Shown piece by piece: positions 1 to 9,137 of a DNA stretch of 64,000 nt. The translations under genes were made by a program, and so were the position numbers. Below the pieces are notes generated by a model. That model did no database searches. It was not told the origin of the DNA and saw nothing but the letters and a program-made list of their open reading frames with translations. The stretch covers positions 21,620,606-21,684,605 of the forward strand of contig CAXKWD010000003.1 of NCBI GenBank assembly GCA_964059195.1. Reading direction: 5' to 3'. The first letter of the stretch is position 1, and the number at the start of each line of letters is the position of its first letter. The DNA comes from Ectobius pallidus. Taxonomy: Eukaryota; Arthropoda; Insecta; Blattodea; Ectobiidae.

Positions 1-720
1 CATTTTTATTTTTATTTCTTTTGCCTGGTGGAAAATCGAAGAACTAAAGTCAGTTCTACTTTATTCTATCCCGTTATATTTTCTAGTAGTTGGCAACCCT
101 TCAGAAATGATGCCATTTTCAACTCACCGCCTTCTGTGATAGCCGGTCTCTCATACTGCATACCAGCTCCCCTCATCCCTGTATTTTTTTAGCTAAAGAT
201 AAAATGGCCAGTCCTTAGCAGGGTTGTAGCCACTGCCTTCTTGAGGATTGACTGCCTGCTCTATGTGCCCAATTATTGTGATGTAATGGTGGCAGAACCT
301 ACAACACCCTGCTCCAATCTCGTATACATTGCATAAATAATTTAGCTGTGGTAATATGAGCATTAAACACATGCTTTTTTCTGGACTTGAAAATACTGAA
401 AAAGGACAACAGTAGTGGATTTGGTATCCAATTTCATAACAACAATCCATAAACAATCCAACAATTTCATAAAATCTGACAGTGTCAACCCTTCAGGCCA
501 CAAACATTTAATATTAAAGAGCCTAGTACATAGACTCACATATACCTTTGAACAAGACGGAATATAACAACGAATACAATGAAATAGTAGAAATTGCTCA
601 TAGCAATTGTTATATTTTAAAATTTGGAAACCAGACCCTCTAAATGGTTCACATACAGACCAGACATTGGGCTGGTTAAATGAGGAATTATAAGTGCCAA
701 CGTAGCGTTGCACAAGGTGT
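1..720. other. Left-edge stretch without a recognisable gene
   Basis: Several short open frames exist on the minus strand but none shows a domain, codon-like composition or splice sites in a convincing arrangement. The sequence is AT-rich. If gene 1's second ZAD cassette continues leftward, its ZAD C-half and finger exons are not here and must lie beyond the window. Confidence 0.5.
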
Positions 721-904
721 GGATAACATTGTGATGATTTGCTGAATTACAATTCAAAGGTGGTTGACAGTCTAGCTAATTGCGAAATATGGAATAAGTA
801 TTTTAAAGAATTAAAGTTAAGAAATACGCGGACTAGGAAGTTGCCAGTAAGGAGTTTTGGTTGTGAAACGTCACGGTTGCCAGTCGGGAGACGAGTTGAC
901 GGAC

Positions 905-1035
905 GAAGTTATAAAAGGGGTGAACTGACCAGTTCGGCTCTCTACTCTCTTCTCTACTTGGACGCCATCAGCCAAGAGCACCCCGGTGCAAGTATATTTA
1001 AAAATTGTGTAGCATCTTCAACATGAAGCCACTAT
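905..1035 (+). promoter_or_regulatory. Candidate TATA promoter with tiny first coding exon
   Basis: A perfect TATAAAAG stands at 910-917. About 25-30 bases on, a pyrimidine-rich leader begins (GGCTCTCTACTCTCTTCTC). An ATG at 1023 opens the frame Met-Lys-Pro-Leu, which runs straight into a consensus 5' splice site GTAAGT at 1036. A minute first coding exon that interrupts a signal peptide is typical of several insect secreted or cuticular protein genes, but I found no second exon downstream on this strand. It could equally be a decayed LTR promoter, although no LTR target duplication is visible. Confidence 0.35.
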
Positions 1036-1444
1036 GTAAGTACTCAATGTAATTTCATTTAATTTAAATATTAATAAACTAGTCATTTTGTTTATTATTG
1101 GTAAAACTGGCTTTGGTAATTAGTGCTTGAGATGTACCGTTCCTTACCTTTGTCCTCGAGGTTACGAGGGTAATATAAATTTTGAGCCATCCTGATAAAT
1201 CGTGTCCCGGGGTAAAAGGGTGTCAGAATGTACTTGGGCCCCCGGGATACGACACAATGGATACACCAAAAACATGGTGGAAAATAAAAATAAAACATTA
1301 CAAATACCAGAAACTGATACAATTCAATACTACACTAACATCCATAGATGAATAAGAAAACTCATTCAAAAAATTTATATATCACAAATTTAAAAAAATG
1401 TTCAAAAATTAGAACAATAATGTCAGACCCCCCCCCCCAAAAAA
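1036..1444. other. No gene seen
   Basis: Non-coding, AT-rich sequence. It ends in a homopolymer tract of about ten C followed by ten A near 1431-1449, just before the Penelope-like fragment. Confidence 0.5.
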
Positions 1445-1484
1445 AAAAGAATGTGAAAAATCCAATAAACCCAAATGGAAAAAA

Positions 1485-1764
1485 ATGGATGCAATGGAAA
1501 ATAAATTTGAAATCTATCAAATAAGCAGCGAAGATTGTGACAAAATTTACATTGGGAAAACACAAAGAAATTTAAAAACTAAAAAGAAAGAATATTTTAG
1601 GCACATAAAATACCAACAAAGTGACAAATCAGCAGTAGTGCACATTTTAGGAATGATGGCCACAACATAAGTGAAGAAACAAAATTACTAAAAAGTGTTC
1701 AACAGCCATCAAAACTTACAGCATGGGAGAACATCAGGATTAAAAAACTTACGTTATTTGTTTA
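1485..1764 (+). mobile_element. Penelope-like element fragment (GIY-YIG end)
   Basis: The frame from 1485 contains IYIGKTQRNLKTKKKEYF, which fits the GIY-YIG endonuclease found at the C-terminus of Penelope-like retroelement proteins. After a frameshift near 1655 the reading continues as GHNISEETKLLK and TAWENIRIKK, the usual end of this protein class, and then stops. The copy is 5'-truncated and frameshifted, so it is a dead fossil. Related ends occur at 14039-14545, 41809-42090 and 43375-43800. Confidence 0.75.
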
Positions 1765-2721
1765 AAATTTAATATACTTGCAGGATATGACACTCATTTA
1801 CACGAAGCTTGTTTTGTCCTTATCAACTTCACTATTTTGAAACTTTTTTCGACAGAGTACACATAGCAAAATATAGTTTTTTTTTGCTTTTTTTTCAACA
1901 TTGACCAGCAACAGTCAAACAAATTTCACAAGCAGTATTTCGTAAAACATCTGTTGACGACTTAAGATTTCATACATCATGCTGCTATTAGGTAATGAAT
2001 GTGATCAGTAGAGATCCATATTGCTTATTTTGCATGACTTACCTGCAGAAACCTTTGAAACGTTTCCTACGAACGGGGAAAAAAAAAAAAAAAAAAAAAA
2101 AAATTGAATAGGGTACCGGTATTTGATAAGAATGTATAATATTATGTAGTTATGTTTGTAAATATTTTATATGTAATAGTTTTGAATGGATAGATTTTTT
2201 TTAAAATTATTACTTGATAGGGTATTGGTATGTAGATGGCTTGTTGTGTTATTTAATGTGTAATTGTATGTATAGTGTGTCATTGTATGTATATACGTAT
2301 GGCTGGTATTAATTGCAATACTGCCACTGGGTTGTTGACCCACTTGCAGTGTAACAAAATAAATTATATATATATATATATATTTTTTTTTTAATTTGAA
2401 CTATAAAGTGATCATTTTATTGAGTCAAACTGAGGATACAGTAACATTTTTTCTACCTGAACCTGCTCAGAAAGATGCTCAATAGGCTGGTCGGGTCTAT
2501 TATTGAAATATTTTCATTTGAAAGGGTGATGTAACATTTGTATGCCAGTCTTCAAGGGAGTCGCATCATGTAACTAAGGTATACAGCTAGAGCTGTCTCA
2601 TGATTGGTGGGAGGATAAGATGGCTTGTCTCCCTGAATGCCCTTCCCCTTCACATGCATTTCACCAGTGTAGAAAGAGAAAAAATTACTGCACCTCTGAT
2701 CAAAATTGATAATGAATGATA
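1765..2721. other. No gene seen; low-complexity tracts
   Basis: The stretch holds an A run at about 2079-2103, a short TA repeat at about 2365-2382 and otherwise unremarkable AT-rich DNA. No supported open frame or splice pattern was found. Confidence 0.5.
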
Positions 2722-2729
2722 GTTATAAT

Positions 2730-3371
2730 CAGGGCCCGGATTCTGATGACCTAATATTGTTTGAAAAATGACCTATAAAATGACCTTAAATTTTAAAGAA
2801 AATGACTTAATAATTTATAAAGAATGACCTAAAATAATTTATTTATAAAAAAATTATTATTGTGCACACAAAGTTGTAGACTAATTTGTACATAATTGAA
2901 AAAAAAGTAAATGCAGAAAGGATGTTGTAGGTCTAAAAAGTCTGTTCTTTGTTCTTGATTGGAGCATTTGAGATGAATAGAAAGAAAACTGTTTTAAAGT
3001 AAATCCTAAAAAAAATGCTGCATTATGGTATCCTTATTTAAATATTACCCTATGAAAAAAGTTTGTAAATCCTACTTTATTCAGGATTGCAGTAAATTAC
3101 TATTCGCATACGGAGATTATTAAAGGTATAAAAGTTAATATATTCAACATAAATGAATGAAAATGACTATATAAGGATGCAAATGACACGAAAATAGCCA
3201 AATAATGACGTAAAATTGAAATAAATGCCCTAAAAATATAAAATTACATAAAATGACTTAATAAAAATGCATTTCTATAATCTATAGGCCATGATTGGGA
3301 TTCATTTACACGTTGGCAATGTCTATGCAGCATCAATAAAAAGAAGACGTGTCATTAAAATCCGGGCCCTG
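2730..3371. mobile_element. hAT-type MITE, copy 1
   Basis: The element is 642 bp with terminal inverted repeats beginning CAGGGCCCGGATT. It is flanked by an exact 8-bp target duplication GTTATAAT at 2722-2729 and 3372-3379. An 8-bp duplication with CAG-type ends is the mark of hAT transposons. The interior is non-coding and rich in the phrase AATGACCTA. A second copy of the same family is at 50737-51337. Confidence 0.9.
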
Positions 3372-3418
3372 GTTATAATAATGACAATGGTGATGATGAT
3401 GATGATAATAATACTTAC

Positions 3419-3717
3419 AACATCAGGGATTACATCCTCTATGATGCCAATCCATCCCGTGATTAGTTGCTTTGGATACTCATAAGTTGCACAGAGTCGA
3501 CACAATTTATATGAGTACTCCCAATCCTCCTCGCTTTTCACAATAGCAGCTTCACCATCTTCATCAATGATTTCATTGTCTGCTAAATGAGAAGTGTTTC
3601 CACTCGTAGCTTGTGAATATTCATTCCCATATTTGTTAGCAGAAAAAAACGGCTCCCTTCTATCATAATCGTATTTGTCGATTGGTTTGAAGCTATTTTT
3701 GTTGATTGTTGACTTAG
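3419..3717 (-). CDS. Second ZAD N-half exon (cassette B)
   Basis: This minus-strand exon has acceptor TTTGCAG before 3717 and donor GTAAGT after 3419. It encodes about 99 residues: an acidic, Ser/Asn-rich lead and then YKLCRLCATYEYPKQ, GWIGIIEDVIPDV. The Cys-x2-Cys pair and following helix match the first half of a ZAD (zinc-finger associated domain) and align with exon 6 of gene 1 (CRLCA, KQ, GW, IP shared). It enters with two bases of a split codon and leaves in phase 0, exactly like exon 6. It could accept exon 5 of gene 1 or the small exon at 4187-4235. The ZAD C-half and fingers that should follow are not in the window. Function by family: homodimerisation of a DNA-binding protein. Confidence 0.75.
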
Positions 3718-4186
3718 CTGCAAATAAATAACTATTGTAAATTATCTCATTAATTTCTGTTATTGTAGGCTACACATTTATCAAACAAATTCTGTGGTTT
3801 CACTGTTCTACATGGTAAATTTTCTTTTCCAAACGGGCTTTATGTGGGGAATTCAAATCTGAAATTCATTATCGGGCACTTTTTTTGTTATATGATAATA
3901 TAATTGTGTAATAGGCTATTACCTGAGGGAAACATCTGGAAAAACCTATTTATTATAAACTCTTGCAACTAGATGAAAAATTATCGAGTTGAGACAAAGC
4001 GAACACATTTTCTTCCCCATTTTGCGTATAACATGATGACATTCTGCAATGATGTTTGTGACCCAACGAATGTCCCCACCTAGCACTTCCTATCTCTCGT
4101 ATATAACATTTTCCCAAGACCAGCTCACTTCTGCCAGAAGATGGCAGTGGTGATCTCTGCTGTTAGCTTGGAATTCTCCTACTTAC

Positions 4187-4235
4187 CCAGTTGGAAGCCC
4201 CAGAAACTATTATACAAATGATGCACAGTTTCCAT
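4187..4235 (-). CDS. Possible alternative first exon for cassette B
   Basis: An ATG at 4235 opens 16 codons (METVHHLYNSFWGFQL) ending in phase 1 at a consensus donor GTAAGT. Joined to the exon at 3717 it gives an open frame through the split codon GCT. If used, cassette B would be an independent downstream gene lacking the THAP domain. The evidence is only a start codon, a donor and a matching phase, which has a fair chance of arising at random. Confidence 0.25.
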
Positions 4236-4299
4236 GTAAAATAAGAGCACTGTACAATAAACATAGCAGTGATTGGAGTTCTCGAATGGCAAAAAATTG

Positions 4300-4905
4300 G
4301 AATTATTCAATTCTTGAAAGTTCTCGATTGAACAAGAGGTGCTAAATAGATCGAAGAAAGCAGTCTCAGCCTACTACCAAATGAATAATACGATAGTAGG
4401 AAAAACTGAGATAAGCACGAAAACCAAGATGCAGATTTATAATACAATTATGGCCCTCATCACACTATATGGCATAGAAAGTTTAGCACTGCAAGATAAA
4501 CATATGAGCAAGCTTACAGCCACCGAAATGAAGTATATAAGGCGAGCAGTGGGAAGAACTAGAAGAGAAAGAATACGAAATGAGAGAATAAGAGAAGAGG
4601 CTGGACAAAAGAAGGCATTAAATGAGGTAATTGAGGAACGTCAACTGAAATGGTTTGGACACATTAGGAGAATGGGACAGGAAAGAAAAGAGAAGCAAGT
4701 CTTTGAAATGAAAGTGGAAGGAAGGGCAGGAAGAGGCAGACCGCGTATCACATGGGAAGATAGGATGGAAAGGATCGGACAGAAACGTGGGAAAACAGTG
4801 GTGGAAATGAAGAAAATGTGTGAGAATAGAGCGGAGTGGAGGAGATGGACAGAACGAGGATACCCCGACGCCTAACGGTATAATGGATAAGAAGAAGAAG
4901 AAGAA
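4300..4905 (+). mobile_element. Non-LTR retrotransposon, 3' end
   Basis: An open frame (4339-4875, about 178 aa) shows the C-terminal region of a LINE-type reverse transcriptase protein: ITLYGIESLALQDK, then QLKWFGHIRRMGQ and GRPRITWEDRMERIG. This thumb-to-end block is common to many insect LINEs. The reverse transcriptase catalytic core is missing, so the copy is 5'-truncated. It ends after the stop with a (GAA)n tail at about 4889-4905, consistent with a simple-repeat 3' tail. Confidence 0.85.
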
Positions 4906-5774
4906 AGTTCTCGAGATATCAAGAATTGTATGAAAAGTATTCAAATGATTTAATGCTACAAGATGAGAAAATCAAGAACCGCGTAACTTGGAGATCATGC
5001 AAGTTGGGGTAGCGTAAACCAGGGGATGACTGTAGTAGTTGAGTGTATGAATTACAGGATATCTAATCTACAGTGAAATGCCAATTATCCAAATTAAGTA
5101 GGATTGAGATTATTGAATATCCCGTAATTTCATGCCAATCCAAATAAATAAATAAATAAAACATGAACACATCAGAAAAGGGGTTTAACACTTAAGAGAT
5201 GACAGCAATTTACAATTTGCTGGCTTGCTGGTATTTGACAACAGATCATGCCTCTTTCTGTAACCATGTCATTTTTTACAAAAGTGGCAAATTCTTTATT
5301 CTTTTTTACAACCACAATCAAAATTTACAGCAAACTGAAGTTCTGCTTTTATTAGATATAGGCCACTCTTATTTGATGTTTCAATCTATTTATTGTTCAT
5401 TAATAAAAAAATTCATATTTTATACATGGCCACTATGAAAATATTGTATCAAAATGAATTTAAAAGAATAAATGGCGAGAATTCTGGAAATACGGGATAT
5501 ATCTTGAAAAAATACGAGACCCAAGATTTTTGTAAAAATTTATTGATCTTACAGGTTTTCCTGAGAAATGCAAATTTGAGCCTTCCAATTTCATTTTAAT
5601 GCCTCTTTTTCAAAATACTTTGGAACAGTAAAAAGTGTGGCATGTGTTTAAAAAAGCTATTTTATTTGTAACTGAAAAAAATACATTAAAATGAAATTTG
5701 AAGGATTAATTTTACATAAACAAAAATTAAGAGTAGCCCCAGACCCTCCGGTGGGCCCCTTCTGAACCAAAATC
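4906..5774. other. No gene seen
   Basis: AT-rich sequence with short open frames that show no domains. An ATAA repeat lies near 5145-5160. Confidence 0.5.
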
Positions 5775-5943
5775 ATGGCTTACAATTGTTGGTACACAGC
5801 TAAGATAAATGCCTTGATAACGATGCCGACTACGAAGAGAAGTAGCCAATGAATCTCTACAAATATTGCAATAATATTTCTTACTTATTAATGTTTTTGT
5901 TTTCTTTATGGGTGATTGGACCTTACTTTCCGAACAACCCTTG
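5775..5943. mobile_element. mariner terminal fragment
   Basis: The sequence GCTAAGATAAATGCC through CCTTACTTTCCGAACAACCC matches the right terminal repeat of the mariner at 51534-52813, position by position with scattered differences. It ends at the same terminus, followed by TA. Only one end of the element is present. Confidence 0.75.
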
Positions 5944-6167
5944 TATCTGGGAGGAAGAGATACAGACAGAAATAATGTTAAGGAAGAAGTTAAGTGTAGA
6001 CTCAAATCAGGAAATGCCTGTTTTTATGCAGTTCAGAAACTTTTATCTTCTAGTTTTCTATCCATAAATCTAAAAATAAAAATTTATAAGATAATATCCT
6101 GCTGGTTGTATTATATGGATGGGAGACATCATTACTTACTCTTTGGGAAGAACGAAATCTGATAACG

Positions 6168-6540
6168 CGTTAAGCTGAAGATCCGTGTTCAAATCCCGGT
6201 TATGACATGAAATTTTTCAAGCTGATTCTTACTTGTATTAATATCCCAGACATGGATTTAATGTCTATTTCCTTTCCTTCCACTTAATTAATAGTATATA
6301 AATAATAACTAGGCTTCAAAGTACCTACAAGGGTAGGACGCCATTTGGATGTGTGTTCTCAATGGAGAGAAACCTCCCGTGGTTTGCCATGTCTTCTGAA
6401 TCAGTTGAGGAATTTGATGTCAGACTGGCATGTTGTCATGGTAGCTCAATGGTAGAGCATCAGCGCGTTAAGCTGAAGATCCGTGTTCAAATCCCGGTTA
6501 TGACATGAAATTTTTCAAGCTGATTCTTACTTGTGAAAAC
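6168..6540 (+). repeat. tRNA-related SINE, plus-strand copy
   Basis: At 6435-6505 there is a tRNA-like head with an A-box-like TAGCTCAATGGTAGAGCA and a B-box-like GTTCAAATCCC. A partial direct copy of its 3' part lies at 6168-6215, so the unit is bracketed by the same tRNA-like segment. The intervening part (6230-6440) is present in inverted orientation at 7380-7560. It is not a functional tRNA because no proper acceptor stem is present. Confidence 0.7.
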
Positions 6541-6881
6541 TGTTTGTGTAGGGTTTCCAGAAACATGAGAAAAAAATACAGGACACTTAGATTCATGTTG
6601 GAAAACAACATTCTCATAGTCTTATATACTACGCTTGTGTCCTAGTTTCTTTCAAACTCACGAAAGAAAGAAAAGAAAAGAAAAAAAAAAAGATATAAAT
6701 AACAAGCTCACCTTTAATTTCATTACAAGTCACACTCGTGAATCATACTTCTTCAAAGAATGAATTTCATTCAACAGTTGCTTTTTTTTAAGCAACATGT
6801 CGTGGAATGCCACACAATTTTCATTGGAAAAAATTATTTCACACTTTTAAACAATGCAACACAAACTTAACATTTAACTTT

Positions 6882-6887
6882 TTTATT
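6882..6887 (-). terminator. Candidate poly(A) signal of gene 1
   Basis: The nearest AATAAA on the minus strand after the stop codon at 7707 is here, about 820 bases downstream. If used, the 3' UTR would include the inverted SINE copies between 7257 and 7650. Weak, since AATAAA is common in AT-rich DNA. Confidence 0.25.
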
Positions 6888-7120
6888 TTTATCTTTCAAA
6901 AATGGAAACCGAGCTTTTAATACATTAGTAAATTCACATTTCCGTTTTGGTATTCTCTAATGCGTTAACCAACTGTTAACCAGTGTTGCCATTCCAATGT
7001 TTTTTTTCTGAACTGTCCTTGATGAATAAAAAATAAATCATACAGTAAGAAATTAAAAAAAGAGAGAGAGAGAAAACCGCAGCCCGCAGACTACTTATGG
7101 GACAACGGGATGCATAAGCC

Positions 7121-7166
<46 letters not shown>
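7121..7166. repeat. Poly(A) run of about 45
   Basis: An uninterrupted A tract, possibly the tail of an inserted retroelement. No recognisable element body precedes it on the plus strand. Confidence 0.8.
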
Positions 7167-7168
<2 letters not shown>

Positions 7169-7256
7169 TATTCCCTTATTTTATGGGATGTCTGGAAACC
7201 CTACATTTGTGCACAAGAATCTTAACAGAAATACAGTTCCGAACAACATATATTTT

Positions 7257-7650
7257 ACAAGTAAGAATCAGTTTGAAAAATTTTATGTCATAACCGGGAT
7301 TTGAACACGGATCTTCGGCTTAACGCGCCGATGCTCTACCATTGAGCTACCATGACAACATGCCAGTATGACATCAAATTCCTCAACTGATTCAGAAGAC
7401 AAGGCAGACCACAGGAGGTTTCTCCGTTGAGAACACGCATCCAATGGCGTCCTACATTTGTAGGTACTTTGAAGTCAAGTTATTATTTATATACTATTAA
7501 TTAAGTGGAGGGAAAGGAAATAGACATTAAATCCATGTCTGGGATATTAATACAAGTAAGTTTCCCTCCACTTAAAGTAAGTAAGTTTCTTACTTGTATT
7601 AATATCCCAGACATGGATTTAATGTCTATTTCCTTTCCCTCCACTTAACA
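7257..7650 (-). repeat. tRNA-related SINE, inverted copy plus short palindrome
   Basis: The tRNA-like head is at about 7290-7360 on the minus strand (B-box complement GGGATTTGAAC, A-box complement TGCTCTACCATTGAGCTA). It mirrors the copy at 6230-6540. Its tail (about 7500-7562) is repeated in reverse at 7588-7648, giving a hairpin with arms of about 60 bases around GGATATTAATACAAGTAAG. Both lie just downstream of gene 1's stop codon. Confidence 0.7.
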
Positions 7651-7706
7651 TATATTTTGTCGTTTTCTTTACCAATACTTTTTTTTACATAAAAATATGG
7701 AAACCC

Positions 7707-9137
7707 TTACGCATTTTTTGAAGAATCTGATTTGTTTGTTTTGGATTTCACTACTCTTTCTTCAAATACACCATGGAATCTTCTCATGTGTAATACTAAG
7801 CCACTCTTCCCGTTTATACCACGATCACAAATTTTGCAATAAACCATTTTTTCCTTTCTATAAGTTTTAGATGCTTCAAGGACATCTTCATCACTGTGTT
7901 CAGTTGCTCGATGTTCCAACATGCTATCAAAATCTGCAAAAGTCAACTTGCAAACAATGCAGAAACACTTTTTGGAACACAAAGTTTGATAATGCTTCTC
8001 TTTCCTTAATTTTGTTTGGAAGCTCAAGAAGCAAACAGGACATTCATAATATTCATTCATTTTTGAATGAAGGAATAGATGTCCCTCATAACTGCTAACT
8101 TTGAAGAATCTTCTCCCGCAGTAACTGCACAAGAATTCTGGTTCTCCATGGCGTGCTACATGTGGATTTAAAGACCCAGTTGAAACAAAACTTTTTCCAC
8201 ATATGTGACATTGGTAAGGTTTCTCCCCTGTATGAATACGTTCATGTACCATCAACGCATGCTTATTTGTTAGATGTTTCCCACATGTTGTACACATCAA
8301 TAATAACCGGTCTTTATTATGCATGTTCATATGGGATTGGAAATAACGTGCTTTGTGGAATTTCTTATTGCATTTAGGGCACTCGTATTTAGAAGGCCTG
8401 TGCAGAACTTTATGTGAATAAAGCAATTTATAGGTTTTCAAATCCTCACCACATACCTCACATACATAGTTTCTGGTATGAGAAAGTTTATGAACTTTGT
8501 ACTTGGATTCACATTTAAACGTCATGCTGCAGAAAACACAGGTAATAATACTGTTGTGAATGTCTCGCTTGTGTTTTGCTAGAGTAAATTTATTATAAAA
8601 CAGGCATTCACAAATTGAACATATATATCGCAACTGATATTGATTTTCAAGTTTAGTGTTTTTAAAGCATGATGTATTGCTCCATGCTTCTCTAGTTACT
8701 TTGTTGAAAGAATTAGCTTCAAATACTCTCTGGCTTTTACCAGCAATAGTAGCAGTCTGTGATGATCCAATATGGGATGTACATTCTTGAACTTTAGAGT
8801 TATTAACTTGAACATGAGATCTGTCTTCTTTTTTTCCATGTGACTGGTCTTCTTTAACTCTATTATGTCTACCTTCTTCAACTAGAGACATATCTTTTTC
8901 AACATTGTAAGATGAATCATCTTGAACTCCATTATGTGAATCTTCTAGAATTAGAGAGGTATCATCCTCAATGCTGGAAGATGCATCTTCCTGAATTCTA
9001 TTATGTGAAGTCTCACACTGAATTGCTTTTAGCCTTCTATATGCCACAATGAAGTCATTCCGGAATTCACAACAAGTATAAAGCTTTTGTGCACAGGTTC
9101 TGCATATATGTTGCGGCAAACCATCATCAACTTCAGC
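7707..9137 (-). CDS. Gene 1 exon 7: ZAD C-half and ten C2H2 fingers
   Basis: The acceptor CTTCCTTGCAG precedes 9137 and the exon starts in phase 0 with AEVDDGLPQHICRTC, the second Cys-x2-Cys of the ZAD. The open frame runs upstream to 9245, but that extension is intron. A Ser/Asp/Glu/His-rich linker with loosely repeated SHNR-x-QED units (protein residues about 292-370) leads to ten fingers, starting YICSICECLF and ending VYCKICDRGI. Finger 5 is joined to 6 by the classic TGEKP linker. Finger 8 ends in Cys instead of His (C2HC). A basic tail VVKSKTNKSDSSKNA precedes the stop. Confidence 0.92.
   Translation of the reverse strand, partial: AEVDDGLPQHICRTCAQKLYTCCEFRNDFIVAYRRLKAIQCETSHNRIQEDASSSIEDDTSLILEDSHNGVQDDSSYNVEKDMSLVEEGRHNRVKEDQSHGKKEDRSHVQVNNSKVQECTSHIGSSQTATIAGKSQRVFEANSFNKVTREAWSNTSCFKNTKLENQYQLRYICSICECLFYNKFTLAKHKRDIHNSIITCVFCSMTFKCESKYKVHKLSHTRNYVCEVCGEDLKTYKLLYSHKVLHRPSKYECPKCNKKFHKARYFQSHMNMHNKDRLLLMCTTCGKHLTNKHALMVHERIHTGEKPYQCHICGKSFVSTGSLNPHVARHGEPEFLCSYCGRRFFKVSSYEGHLFLHSKMNEYYECPVCFLSFQTKLRKEKHYQTLCSKKCFCIVCKLTFADFDSMLEHRATEHSDEDVLEASKTYRKEKMVYCKICDRGINGKSGLVLHMRRFHGVFEERVVKSKTNKSDSSKNA

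Noticed and set aside
719..1022. Solo LTR from TGTGG to CAACA around the TATA box
   Set aside because: Ends TG and CA can be chosen, but there is no flanking target duplication and no second copy or primer-binding site.
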